Source: Hyphomicrobiales bacterium (GTDB lineage Bacteria > Pseudomonadota > Alphaproteobacteria > Rhizobiales > Beijerinckiaceae). From it: a DNA stretch of 46,952 bases. Location: assembly GCA_025356415.1 (NCBI GenBank), contig JANXTB010000173.1, forward strand, positions 1-46,952, written 5' to 3'. Numbering within the stretch: position 1 is the first letter of the stretch; each line of letters starts with the position of its first letter. Positions 7,808 to 15,831 of the stretch are shown here, in pieces. A model generated the notes under the pieces. It was not told the DNA's origin. It searched no databases and saw nothing but the letters and a program-made list of their open reading frames with translations. A program made the position numbers and the translations under genes.

Positions 7808-8581
7808 ATGGACGACATGAAAGCGCCCGATGACAAGAGCGGGGCGCAGAGCGGCATTCAGGTGATCGCGCGCGCGGCCAGCGTCTTGCGCACACTCGAA
7901 AATCATCCTGGCGGCTTGAGCCTCGGACAGATTGCGAAATCGGTCGGCCTTGCGCGCTCGACCGTGCAGCGCATTGTCGCCGCGCTCGCCGCTGAAGATT
8001 TCATTATCGCGGCCGGCCCGGGCGATGTGCGCATCGGGCCCGGCCTCGTGCGCATCGCAGCCTCCGTCGCGTCCAACACAGCGGACCTGATTCGCCCGCA
8101 TCTGCGCGCGCTGGGCGATGAAGTTGGCGAAACTGTCGATCTCGCAGTGCTTTCTGGCGGCTCGACGGTGTTTGTCGATCAGGTGCCGGGCCGTCACCGG
8201 CTCGTCGCGGTGTCTGCTGTGGGCGAGCGTTTTCCGCTGCATTGCACGGCGAACGGCAAGGCGATTCTCGCCTGCTTCTCGCCGGAGGACGCCGAGGAAC
8301 TGATCGACAAGAGCGTCGCCGAGCATCCTGATTTTCCGATTCGCGATCGCGCGAAATTGCTGGCTGAACTCGACGTCATTCGCCGAACGCATCTCGCCTA
8401 CGACCTCGAGGAACATGGGGGCGGCATCTCGGCGATCGGCATCGCCCTGCTTGATGTGTTCGGACGCCCAATCGCCGTGTCGATCCCTGCGCCCTCGCAG
8501 CGTTTCGAGGAGCAGCGCGAGCAGCTGGCCGTGCAGCTGAAGGCTTTCCGCAAGCGCATCAAGGCGGTCGTCTCTCGCTGA
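7808..8581 (+). CDS. IclR-family transcriptional regulator
   Basis: A 257-residue regulator. The N-terminal winged helix-turn-helix is at about 15-75 (recognition part QIAKSVGLARSTVQRIV) and the C-terminal effector-binding domain at about 80-250, including GERFPLHCTANGKA. ATG 7808 is chosen because GGGAGGA lies just upstream (short spacing). ATG 7817 and GTG 7787 are possible alternatives. It is divergent from the cyclase-liv operon and upstream of the TRAP operon, so it is placed to control both. IclR effectors are often aromatic or other small carboxylates, matching the neighbourhood. Confidence 0.93.
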   Translation: MDDMKAPDDKSGAQSGIQVIARAASVLRTLENHPGGLSLGQIAKSVGLARSTVQRIVAALAAEDFIIAAGPGDVRIGPGLVRIAASVASNTADLIRPHLRALGDEVGETVDLAVLSGGSTVFVDQVPGRHRLVAVSAVGERFPLHCTANGKAILACFSPEDAEELIDKSVAEHPDFPIRDRAKLLAELDVIRRTHLAYDLEEHGGGISAIGIALLDVFGRPIAVSIPAPSQRFEEQREQLAVQLKAFRKRIKAVVSR

Positions 8582-8600
8582 CGCCGCAGACGAAAGAAGG

Positions 8601-8620
8601 GGCGCCCCGCAAAGGGCGCC
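8601..8620 (+). terminator. Hairpin after the IclR gene, weak terminator
   Basis: A 7-bp GC stem GGCGCCC/GGGCGCC with loop CGCAAA, 20 nt after the regulator stop. There is no T-run behind it, so it is not a textbook intrinsic terminator. It may only separate the regulator transcript from the TRAP promoter that begins three bases later. Confidence 0.4.
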
Positions 8621-8622
8621 GC

Positions 8623-8650
8623 TTGACCGGGTATCGTAATGCGGTACTCT
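8623..8650 (+). promoter_or_regulatory. Predicted promoter of the TRAP operon
   Basis: TTGACC at 8623-8628, the same -35 hexamer as the cyclase promoter, is followed after 16 nt by TACTCT, a poor -10. The spacer holds GTATCGTAATGCGGTAC (8631-8647), two facing half-sites of the type seen at 7712-7733. The -35 and operator resemblance is stronger evidence than the -10. Confidence 0.4.
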
Positions 8651-8668
8651 AGGTCCATGATACGGTAC
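8631..8668. promoter_or_regulatory. Candidate IclR operator upstream of the TRAP operon
   Basis: Three half-sites lie in 38 bp: GTATCGTAA (8631-8639), ATGCGGTAC (8639-8647) and ATACGGTAC (8660-8668). The segment 8652-8668 matches 7704-7720 at 15 of 17 bases. The repeated motif in two control regions flanking one IclR gene suggests one regulon with two import systems. Confidence 0.55.
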
Positions 8669-8724
8669 AACGAACGCCACAGAGCGGGCGAGCCGTCAGG
8701 GAAGAAACTCAGGAGGGAATACCC

Positions 8725-9741
8725 ATGAACTCAGGCATGACCCGTCGCGTTTTCGCCAGCAGCGTCGCTGGCGCTTGCTTCTTCGCCGCCGGCGCTCTCG
8801 CCCAGGCGCAGACCGTCGAACTCAAGGTTTCTCACTATCTGCCGCCGAACCACACGTTCCAGAAAGAACTGGTGCGCTGGGGCGAAGAGCTTTCCGCGCA
8901 GTCCAACGGACGCCTGAAGCTCAACATATTCCCCGCCTCGCAGCTTGGCCCGGTGAACCGCCAGTTCGATCTCGCGCGCAATGGCGTCGTCGATATTGCG
9001 GTCGGCCTGCATGGCGCGACGCCCGGCCGTTATCCCACCACCGAACTCGTCAGCCTGCCTTACGTGCATCCGAAAGCCGGCGACAACAGCGCCGTCACAT
9101 CGAAGCGCCTCTCCGAACTCGCGCCGGAATATCTCGCCGCCGAACACAACGGCCTGAAGATCCTCTGGATGGCCGTCACCAATCCGCTGATGTTCCACAC
9201 TGCGAACAAGCAGATCAAGAACGTCGCCGACTTCAAGGGCCTTCGCATCCGCTACGCGGGTGAGCAATTCGCGCAGATCATCCCCGCGCTCGGCGCCGTG
9301 CCGCTGCCCGTGCCACCGGCTGAAACGCAGGACGGACTTGCCAAGGGCATTATCGACGGCGCGACCTTCCCGTATGAAGCGACGCAGAGCTTCGATCTCG
9401 GCACAGTTGTAAAATACTCTCTGGAACCGGGCGTTTCCACGGCGACCTTCGCGGTCGTGATGAACCCGGCGAAGTTCAATTCGCTGCCTGACGATCTCAA
9501 GCAGCTAATCGAAAAGACCACCGGCCCCGGCCGCGCGGAGCAATTCGGCAAGGCGTTCGACGAGAGCGAAAAGCACGGTCGCGAATACATGATCGAGAAG
9601 AAAGTCACGACCACCAAGCTGACCGGCGACGATCTCGGCAACGTGCAGAAGGCGCTCGCGCCCATCGTCGACAAGGCTGTCACCAAGCTCGAAAGCGAAG
9701 GCAAGCCTGGCAAGAAATTCCTCGACGCTTATCAGCGCTGA
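8725..9741 (+). CDS. dctP: TRAP transporter solute-binding protein (DctP family)
   Basis: A 338-residue periplasmic binding protein. The signal region MTRRVFASSVAGACFFAAGALA could use Tat (TRR-V-F) or Sec, with cleavage near ALAQA (about 25-28). Mature features are the VSHYLPP opening, KGLRIRYAGE at 171-180 with the carboxylate-binding Arg of the family, and GIIDGATFPYE at 209-218. AGGAGG lies 10 nt before the ATG. DctP proteins bind organic acids, including aromatic acids and keto acids. It is the first gene of the rightward operon, followed by a strong terminator before dctQ. Confidence 0.93.
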   Translation: MNSGMTRRVFASSVAGACFFAAGALAQAQTVELKVSHYLPPNHTFQKELVRWGEELSAQSNGRLKLNIFPASQLGPVNRQFDLARNGVVDIAVGLHGATPGRYPTTELVSLPYVHPKAGDNSAVTSKRLSELAPEYLAAEHNGLKILWMAVTNPLMFHTANKQIKNVADFKGLRIRYAGEQFAQIIPALGAVPLPVPPAETQDGLAKGIIDGATFPYEATQSFDLGTVVKYSLEPGVSTATFAVVMNPAKFNSLPDDLKQLIEKTTGPGRAEQFGKAFDESEKHGREYMIEKKVTTTKLTGDDLGNVQKALAPIVDKAVTKLESEGKPGKKFLDAYQR

Positions 9742-9752
9742 TCAAGACGCGA

Positions 9753-9783
9753 AAGCCGGTCCCTTGCGGGGGACCGGCTTTTT
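9753..9783 (+). terminator. Intrinsic terminator/attenuator between dctP and dctQ
   Basis: A perfect 11-bp stem (9753-9763 with 9770-9780) and a 6-nt loop run into five T. It begins 11 nt after the dctP stop. Since dctQM lie downstream without a visible promoter, it probably acts as a leaky terminator that keeps binding protein in excess. Confidence 0.85.
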
Positions 9784-9810
9784 CATTTCTCGTCACGAGG
9801 ATACCGGGCA

Positions 9811-10299
9811 ATGGTCCGCTTCGCAGAAATTCTGAAAGATGCGCAACTGCGCCTCGCCATGCTGGCGTTGGGCGTGATGATGATGATCATCGTCGCCGAC
9901 GTCACGATGCGCTACGCATTCGGCAGCCCGATCCATGGCGCCTATGACGTGGTGGAAGTTTCGCTTCTCGTCTTCGTGTTTCATGGCCTGTCCGCCTGCT
10001 TTCTCGCGCGACAGAACATCGTCATCGATCTCATCGACAACATCGTGCCGGCGCGTGTCACGCATGCCCTGGTGCGCATGTCGGATCTCATCACCGTCGC
10101 CCTGCTCGCCGTGATGATCTGGGCGATGATTTCGCCCGCCGAACAGGCTTTCGAATACGGCGACAAGAAACTCGAGCTCGGCATCAAGCTCTGGATCTTG
10201 TGGACCGTCGCCATCGCGGGCCTCGCCTGCACGCTTTTCTGCGCGCTCGGCGCGCTCGCCAAACCCGTGGTCACGTCGCACGGTGGAGAACGGATGTGA
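9811..10299 (+). CDS. dctQ: TRAP transporter small permease subunit (DctQ family)
   Basis: A 162-residue membrane protein with four hydrophobic segments, the usual DctQ size. The first helix carries the MMMIIVADVTMRYAFG element at about 22-39, typical of the family. It forms the small membrane subunit that complexes with DctM. The stop overlaps the dctM GTG (GTGA). The ribosome site before ATG 9811 is weak (GAGG 11 nt away), again suggesting lower output than dctP. Confidence 0.9.
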   Translation: MVRFAEILKDAQLRLAMLALGVMMMIIVADVTMRYAFGSPIHGAYDVVEVSLLVFVFHGLSACFLARQNIVIDLIDNIVPARVTHALVRMSDLITVALLAVMIWAMISPAEQAFEYGDKKLELGIKLWILWTVAIAGLACTLFCALGALAKPVVTSHGGERM

Positions 10300-11600
10300 G
10301 TAATCAATGGGTCGGCGCCTGCGGCGTCATCGCGCTCTTCGCGCTGCTCTTTCTGCGCGTGCCGGTGTGGGCTTCGCTCATGCTCGTCGGCATCGTGGGC
10401 AACACGATTGTCGGCGGCTGGCAGTCTTCCTTCGCAATTCTCGGCACAAACGCCTTCGACACGTCCTCCGCCTATACGCTCTCGGTCATTCCGCTCTTCA
10501 TCCTGATGGGCGATGTCGCATCGAGCACGCGACTGTCGGCAGATCTCTTCAACGCCGCGCGCGTGTTGCTGTCTGGCATTCGCGGCGGCTTGTCTGTCGC
10601 GACCATTCTGGCCTCCGCATGCTTTGGCGCAGTGTGCGGTTCGTCTGTCGCGACCGCCGCGACCATGACGCGCATTGCTTTGCCTGAAATGCGCAAGGCC
10701 GGATATGACGATGGCCTCGCGACCGGCTCGGTCGCGGCTGGCGGCAGCCTCGGCATTCTCATTCCGCCATCCATCATTCTCGTCATCTACGCGGCCATCG
10801 CCGAACAGAGCGTGCCGAAACTCTTCGCCGCTGCGCTCATCCCCGGCCTTGTGCTCACCGCTATTTACATCGCGGTCGCGCTCGTCGTCGCGCACATGCG
10901 GCCCGAATATGCGCCGACCGTGTCCAACGTGACATGGCGCGAGCGTTTCGACGCCATGCGCCAGCCCTGGCAATTCCTGCTGCTGTTCATCGCGACCATC
11001 GGCGGCATTTATGCTGGCGTCTTCAGCCCGACGGAGGCCGCCGCCATCGGCGCCTTTGGCGCCATCATGCTCGGCCTGCTCGGGCGTCGCCTCACATGGA
11101 AGCAATTGACCAAGGCGGTCGAGGGCACGGTGATCACCAGCGCACTGCTGTTCGTCATCATCATCGGCGCCACGCTGTTCGCCTACTTCATCGTGCAGAC
11201 GCAATTGCCGGTGCTGCTCGCGACTTTCGCGGAATCGATGAAGCTCAGCGGCCTCGCGGTGATGCTCATCATCATCGTCGCCTATGTCGTCATCGGCTGC
11301 TTCCTGGAAGGCATCGGCATGGTGCTCATCACCGTGCCGGTCTTCCTGCCGCTGGTGATGAAATTCGGCTACGATCCGATCTGGTTCTCGATCATCGTCG
11401 TCATCGTCGTCGAACTCGGCCTGATCCATCCACCGGTCGGCATGAACCTGTTCGTCATCCAGGCGCAGGTTCCGGACGTGAAATTGACCGCGATCTATCG
11501 CGGCATCATCCCCTTCCTGATCGCGCCCTTCCTGCTCATCGCGCTGCTGCTCGCCTTCCCCGAGCTCGCGCTTTGGCTGCCCAAGAAACTCTACGGATAA
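10296..11600 (+). CDS. dctM: TRAP transporter large permease subunit (DctM family)
   Basis: A 434-residue protein with about 12 hydrophobic segments, an Na+-driven TRAP symporter subunit. Family motifs: VIPLFILMGDVASSTRLS around 64-81, CGSSVATAATMTRIALP around 114-130, and AAGGSLGILIPPSI around 147-160. The start is GTG 10296, overlapping the dctQ stop and preceded by GGAG. The frame is open back to 10200, but that part would be antifamily, arginine-rich sequence inside dctQ. The C-terminus HPPVGMNLFVIQ is also typical. Confidence 0.94.
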   Translation: MSNQWVGACGVIALFALLFLRVPVWASLMLVGIVGNTIVGGWQSSFAILGTNAFDTSSAYTLSVIPLFILMGDVASSTRLSADLFNAARVLLSGIRGGLSVATILASACFGAVCGSSVATAATMTRIALPEMRKAGYDDGLATGSVAAGGSLGILIPPSIILVIYAAIAEQSVPKLFAAALIPGLVLTAIYIAVALVVAHMRPEYAPTVSNVTWRERFDAMRQPWQFLLLFIATIGGIYAGVFSPTEAAAIGAFGAIMLGLLGRRLTWKQLTKAVEGTVITSALLFVIIIGATLFAYFIVQTQLPVLLATFAESMKLSGLAVMLIIIVAYVVIGCFLEGIGMVLITVPVFLPLVMKFGYDPIWFSIIVVIVVELGLIHPPVGMNLFVIQAQVPDVKLTAIYRGIIPFLIAPFLLIALLLAFPELALWLPKKLYG

Positions 11601-11602
11601 TC

Positions 11603-12544
11603 ATGACCTGCAACATCGCCATCATCGAAGAACCCGACGAGCATCTCGCCGACCGCCTGCGCGCAGAAGTGCCGGGCATTGTCGTGCACGCCGGCAAGAC
11701 GGAAGCTGAAATCCTGCCGTTCTGCGCTGAAGCCAACGTGCTCATGGGGCTTGCGCAGTCGATCACGCCCGCCATGGTGACAGCCGCCAAGGGGCTGAAA
11801 TGGGTGCAGGCGCTGACGACCGGCGTCGATCCGCTGAAGGCGATGAAAGAACTCGATCCGTCGATCCCGATCACCTCGGGGCGCGGCATCCACGGGCCGC
11901 AAATGTCCGAGCTCGCCTTCCTCTACATGCTGAATTTCGCGCGCGACATCCGCATGATCCTGAATGATCAGGACACGAAACACTGGGAGCGCCGCCCGCA
12001 AAAACTGCTGTGGAACAAGACCGTCGTCATCATCGGCGTCGGCGTGATCTCGGAAGATCTGGCGCGCTGCTGCAAGGCTTTCGGCATGAATGTCGTCGGC
12101 GTGTCGTCGCGCGCCTCCGCGCCGAATTTCGACCGCATGTTCACCCGCGCGCAGCTGAAGGAAGCTGCCGCCCTCGCCGACTTCCTTATCGCTGTCGTGC
12201 CGCTCAACGCAGAGACAAAGGGCATGATCGACGGCGCGGTGCTCGACGCCATGCCGGCGCATGGCGTGTTCATCAACATCGCGCGCGGGCCGGTGGTAAA
12301 CGAGGCCGAGATGATCGATCGCCTGCAGCGCAAGGTGATCGCCGGCGCCGCCCTCGACACATTCATCGAAGAGCCGCTGTCGCCCGACAGCCCGCTCTGG
12401 TCGATGAAGAACGTCATCATCACGCCGCATATCGGCGGAAAAAGCGAAAGCTACGTCGATCAGATTCTGCCGCTGCTTGCGCATAACATTCGCGCGTTCG
12501 AGGCCGGCAAGTTGGACGACTTCCGCAATCTGGTTGCAAGGTGA
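11603..12544 (+). CDS. D-2-hydroxyacid dehydrogenase family protein with altered glycine motif
   Basis: A 313-residue NAD(P)-dependent 2-hydroxyacid dehydrogenase. The catalytic triad is present: Arg228 (NIARG), Glu257 (FIEEP) and His276 (TPHIGG). The dinucleotide motif reads G-V-G-V-I-S at 145-150, so the third glycine is Ser. The second strand ends VSSR (167-170) instead of an Asp, which suggests NADP(H). Starts at ATG 11603, 2 nt after dctM; the longer open frame covers dctM in another phase and is ignored. It would reduce an imported keto acid or oxidise a hydroxy acid. Its stop overlaps the M24 gene region. Confidence 0.9.
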   Translation: MTCNIAIIEEPDEHLADRLRAEVPGIVVHAGKTEAEILPFCAEANVLMGLAQSITPAMVTAAKGLKWVQALTTGVDPLKAMKELDPSIPITSGRGIHGPQMSELAFLYMLNFARDIRMILNDQDTKHWERRPQKLLWNKTVVIIGVGVISEDLARCCKAFGMNVVGVSSRASAPNFDRMFTRAQLKEAAALADFLIAVVPLNAETKGMIDGAVLDAMPAHGVFINIARGPVVNEAEMIDRLQRKVIAGAALDTFIEEPLSPDSPLWSMKNVIITPHIGGKSESYVDQILPLLAHNIRAFEAGKLDDFRNLVAR

Positions 12545-12549
12545 GTCAA

Positions 12550-13740
12550 ATGTCAGAGCATCCGCGCATCGCCGTTCGCATTTCCGACGCCGAGCTGGAA
12601 CGCCGCTGGGCCGCTGTGCGCGCGGTCATGAAAGCGCAGCGTCTCGATGCCGTCATTGCGCAGGCGACGAATGACTGGCTCGGCGGCAATGTGAAATGGC
12701 TAACCGACATTCCAGCCAACAACCACTACCCGCGCACAGTGATCTTCCACGCCGACGATCTGATGACGATTGTCGAAATGGGCGTGTTCGGCGGCGCGCG
12801 CATGCTTGAAGGCAAGGATGCGATCCATCGAGGCGTTGGCAAGATACTCACCGTCCCCTCCTTCCCATCGATCAATTACACCGTGCCTTATGACGCCGAT
12901 CTCGCAGCGGGCGAATTGAAACGTCGCGGCGCGAAGCGCGTCGGTTTGATGACGCCCGGCGGCTTTCTCGCAGGCTTCCACCAGCGTCTCGGCCAGGCGC
13001 TCGAAGGCGTCGAACTGATCGACGCGACCGATGCGCTCGATGCCGTGAAGGCCGTGAAGAGCGAAGAAGAGCGCGCGCTCATCCGCCGCGCGGCGTCGCT
13101 GCAAGATCAGGTCTTCGCCGAAGTTTGCAGCTTCATCCGTCCGGGCCTGCGCGACATTGATGTAACCTCGCACGCACAGCACTTCGCGCAGAAGCTCGGC
13201 AGCGAACAGGGCATATTTCTGGGCGCATCCGCAAAAATCGGCGTGCGCTCGGCCTTCATGGGTCGCCATCTGCAAAACAAGACGCTCGAGCCCGGCGATC
13301 ATCTGTCACTGCTGATCGAGATCAATGGTCCGGGTGGCATGTACACCGAAATCGCGCGCACGCTTTGCCTGGGCAAGGCAAGCCAGCAATTGCTGGACGG
13401 TTTCGCCGCTGTAAAAGCCGCGCAGGATCACACGCTGTCGCTGATCAAACCGGGCGTGCTCTGCCGCGACATCGCCGCCGCGCATGATGCCTACATGATC
13501 GCGCATGGCCTGCCGCCGGAGATCCGTCTCTATTCGCACGGACAGGGCTACGACATGGTCGAGCGTCCGCTGATCCGCCACGACGAAGACATGGCCATCG
13601 CCGAGCACATGAATCTCGCCGTGCATCCGGGCTTCGAAAACGATGCGATCTTCGCCGTCATTTGCGACAATTATCTCGTCGAGGCGAACGGCCCGAGCGC
13701 CTGCCTGCACACGACGGAAAAGAAAATCTTCGAACTCTGA
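12550..13740 (+). CDS. M24 family (pita-bread) protein, creatinase/Xaa-Pro peptidase-like, altered metal site
   Basis: A 396-residue two-domain protein: a creatinase N-like domain (about 10-165) and an M24 domain (about 170-390). By eye alignment the five usual metal ligands (D, D, H, E, E) are occupied by Glu257, Glu267, His330 (YSHGQG), His359 (AVHPGF) and Cys372 (VICDNY). Only the His is standard. Creatinase has the same fold without metal, and the DMSP lyase DddP shows that the fold can do other lyase chemistry. A C-N or C-X bond cleavage on the imported compound is more likely than peptide hydrolysis (inference). ATG 12550 is preferred (AAGGTGA upstream); GTG 12541 overlapping the previous stop is possible. 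Confidence 0.88.
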   Translation: MSEHPRIAVRISDAELERRWAAVRAVMKAQRLDAVIAQATNDWLGGNVKWLTDIPANNHYPRTVIFHADDLMTIVEMGVFGGARMLEGKDAIHRGVGKILTVPSFPSINYTVPYDADLAAGELKRRGAKRVGLMTPGGFLAGFHQRLGQALEGVELIDATDALDAVKAVKSEEERALIRRAASLQDQVFAEVCSFIRPGLRDIDVTSHAQHFAQKLGSEQGIFLGASAKIGVRSAFMGRHLQNKTLEPGDHLSLLIEINGPGGMYTEIARTLCLGKASQQLLDGFAAVKAAQDHTLSLIKPGVLCRDIAAAHDAYMIAHGLPPEIRLYSHGQGYDMVERPLIRHDEDMAIAEHMNLAVHPGFENDAIFAVICDNYLVEANGPSACLHTTEKKIFEL

Positions 13741-13750
13741 GGACTGACGG

Positions 13751-14716
13751 ATGATCAAGAAAATCGCGCTCGAAGAACATTTCATGGCGCCCGACTTCGT
13801 CGACTATTGGGCGACAACATTCGGCAACATCTCTCCCGAACTCTCCGACAAGGCGCTCGGCGCGCTCTCCGATTTCGGCGCGCGCCGCCTCGACGACATG
13901 GACAAGAACGGCATCGAATTCGCGGTGCTCGGTCTTGCCGGTCCCGGCGTGCAGGCTGAAAAAGACGCAGCGCTTGCAACGCGCCGCGCGCGCGAGGTGA
14001 ATGATTTCCTGAGCGAAGAAATCGTCAAGAATCCGAAGCGCTACGGCGGGCTTGCGCATGTCGCCGTGCAGGACGCCAAGGGCGCAGCCGACGAGCTGGA
14101 ACGTTGCGTGAAGCAGCTCGGATTCTCGGGCGTGATGATCAATGGCGCGACCAACGGCATGTATCTCGACGATCCGAGCCTGGAAATTTTCTGGGAGCGC
14201 GCGGCAGCGTTAAAAGCGCCGGTCTACATTCACCCCAACAATCCCGCCGATCATCCCGCCATGTATGCGGGCCATCCCGAACTCTGGGGCCCGATGTGGA
14301 GCTGGGGAATCGAGACCGCGACGCATGCCATGCGCATCGTCACCGCCGGCGTCTTCGATCGTCATCCCGACGCAACGCTGATCCTCGGCCACATGGGCGA
14401 AGCGATTCCGTTCCAGATGTGGCGCATCGACAGCCGCTGGAGCATCGCGAACCGCCAGGGTCGCACGCTCGAGCATGCGCCGAGCCATTACATCGCCAAG
14501 AACATCATGGTGACGACATCGGGCGTTTGCTCGGCCGAACCGCTGCATTGCGCGGTCGATGCGCTGGGCGGCGCGAATGTGATGTTCTCGGCCGATTACC
14601 CGTTCGAGCGCACGGCTGAGGCGAGCCACTTTATCGAGACTGTCGACATCGACGACACGATGCGCCAGCAGATCTGCTGGGACAATGCGAAGCGAATTTT
14701 GAATCTGGATATTTAA
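13751..14716 (+). CDS. Amidohydrolase-family decarboxylase, gamma-resorcylate decarboxylase-like
   Basis: A 321-residue TIM-barrel protein of the ACMSD/amidohydrolase-2 group. The start M-I-K-K-I-A-L-E-E-H-F matches 2,6-dihydroxybenzoate (gamma-resorcylate) decarboxylases. Metal ligands fit that family: Glu8 and His10, His161 (YIHPNNP) and Asp282 (SADYPFE), with His214 in ILGHMGEAIP. The enzymes remove CO2 from hydroxy-aromatic acids, and relatives act on 5-carboxyvanillate. Starts at ATG 13751 with GAGGA upstream, 10 nt after the M24 gene, as last gene of the TRAP operon. A palindromic repeat follows. The exact substrate is uncertain. Confidence 0.88.
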   Translation: MIKKIALEEHFMAPDFVDYWATTFGNISPELSDKALGALSDFGARRLDDMDKNGIEFAVLGLAGPGVQAEKDAALATRRAREVNDFLSEEIVKNPKRYGGLAHVAVQDAKGAADELERCVKQLGFSGVMINGATNGMYLDDPSLEIFWERAAALKAPVYIHPNNPADHPAMYAGHPELWGPMWSWGIETATHAMRIVTAGVFDRHPDATLILGHMGEAIPFQMWRIDSRWSIANRQGRTLEHAPSHYIAKNIMVTTSGVCSAEPLHCAVDALGGANVMFSADYPFERTAEASHFIETVDIDDTMRQQICWDNAKRILNLDI

Positions 14717-14721
14717 TCGCT

Positions 14722-14804
14722 CGTCATTGCGAGGAGCGAAGCGACGCGGCAATCCATCTTGCGGCAGCCGTTAGATGGATTGCTTCGCTTCGCTCGCAAT
14801 GACG
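14722..14804. repeat. Palindromic intergenic repeat, copy 1
   Basis: Imperfect inverted repeat with ends CGTCATTGCGAG (14722-14733) and CTCGCAATGACG (14793-14804). It lies between the converging ends of the two amidohydrolase genes. The last 28 nt of the right arm (14776-14803) are identical to those of copy 2 (26240-26267). The long stem may act as a bidirectional terminator or mRNA end. Elements with this GTCATTGCGAG core are scattered in many alphaproteobacterial genomes. Confidence 0.85.
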
Positions 14805-14821
14805 GGTAAGGCCTCACTAAC

Positions 14822-15826
14822 TTACGAACCAGACAACATCCGCTCGGCATTGCCGCGCATGATGCCCGCCACTTCCGCATCCGTGAAACCGCAGCCACCC
14901 ACAAACTCATGCGGGTTGCGATCTCCGACCGGGTAATCAGTCCCCAGCACGATGCGATCAACGCCGACCGTATCCGCCAGCACGCGCAGTGCGCGGGTAT
15001 CGTAGACGCAGGTGTCGTACCAGAGCGTCTTCAGATATTCCGTCGGCGAACGCTTCATGTTCACGCGCGTCGTCGGCTTCTCGATCCAGTTCCGCTCGAT
15101 CCGGCCCATGTAATACGGCATGTAGCCGCCGCCATGCGAGATGCAGATGGCGAGCGACGGGAAACTCTCCAGCACGCCCTCATACATTAGCGACGCAATA
15201 GCCATCGCTTCTTCGAAAGACTGGCCGATGGAGTTCCAGAGAAAGTGCTTGCTGAAGCGCGGATCGGGATTGCCCGCCGGATGGATGTAGACCAGCGCGC
15301 CCTCTTCCGCCGCCGCTTCCCAGAACGGCCGCAGGCGCGCGTCGCCGATTTCCATCTCGCCCACGCGCGTCGAAATGTTTACGCCGACAAAGCCGAGCTC
15401 GCGCATGCAGCGGCGCACTTCCGCCGCGGCGAGATCGGGCGCCTGCAGCGGCACGGTCCCGAGCGCCAGAAAGCGTGAGGGATCGCGCGCGACACGCTCG
15501 GCAATCCAGTCGTTCGAGCGCTTGTCCATCGCGAGCGCTTCATCCGGCGCCGCCCAGTAGGTACATTGATGCACGAGGCTCGCGGAGAGCACCTGCACGC
15601 CGACGCCCATCGCCTCCATATGGCCGACGCGTGCTTCCATGTCGCCCATCGAGGCGATCACATAGGCCACGCGCTCGGCGGCCGCCGCACGCGCCTCGGG
15701 CGTCAAGGTGACGCCTTCAGGCGGGCGCGTGAACACGCTATGCGCCTTGGTTACGTCCCAGATTTCGGGGACGACAACATGCGCATGCACGTCGATCGGC
15801 CCCGCCGCCAGCTTGCCTGAGGACAT
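14822..15826 (-). CDS. Amidohydrolase family protein (ACMSD-like)
   Basis: A 334-residue amidohydrolase-2 (PF04909) TIM barrel. The metal site is complete: His14-x-His16 (DVHAH), His182 (YIHPAGNPD), His231 (CISHGGGYMPY) and Asp297 (LGTDYPVG). ACMSD (aminocarboxymuconate-semialdehyde decarboxylase) has exactly this ligand set, but so do several hydrolases and other decarboxylases. ATG 15826 is selected by GGAG about 8 nt upstream. It lies 5 nt behind the stop of the Bug-type gene; a GTG overlapping that stop is the alternative. Paired with a binding protein it likely acts on an imported carboxylate. It differs clearly from the resorcylate-type protein that converges on it. Confidence 0.9.
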   Translation of the reverse strand: MSSGKLAAGPIDVHAHVVVPEIWDVTKAHSVFTRPPEGVTLTPEARAAAAERVAYVIASMGDMEARVGHMEAMGVGVQVLSASLVHQCTYWAAPDEALAMDKRSNDWIAERVARDPSRFLALGTVPLQAPDLAAAEVRRCMRELGFVGVNISTRVGEMEIGDARLRPFWEAAAEEGALVYIHPAGNPDPRFSKHFLWNSIGQSFEEAMAIASLMYEGVLESFPSLAICISHGGGYMPYYMGRIERNWIEKPTTRVNMKRSPTEYLKTLWYDTCVYDTRALRVLADTVGVDRIVLGTDYPVGDRNPHEFVGGCGFTDAEVAGIMRGNAERMLSGS

Positions 15827-15831
15827 GCGCG

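Noticed and set aside
10934-11602. N-terminal extension of the hydroxyacid dehydrogenase frame through dctM
   Set aside because: Arg/His-rich out-of-phase reading of dctM; the dehydrogenase has a proper ATG at 11603.
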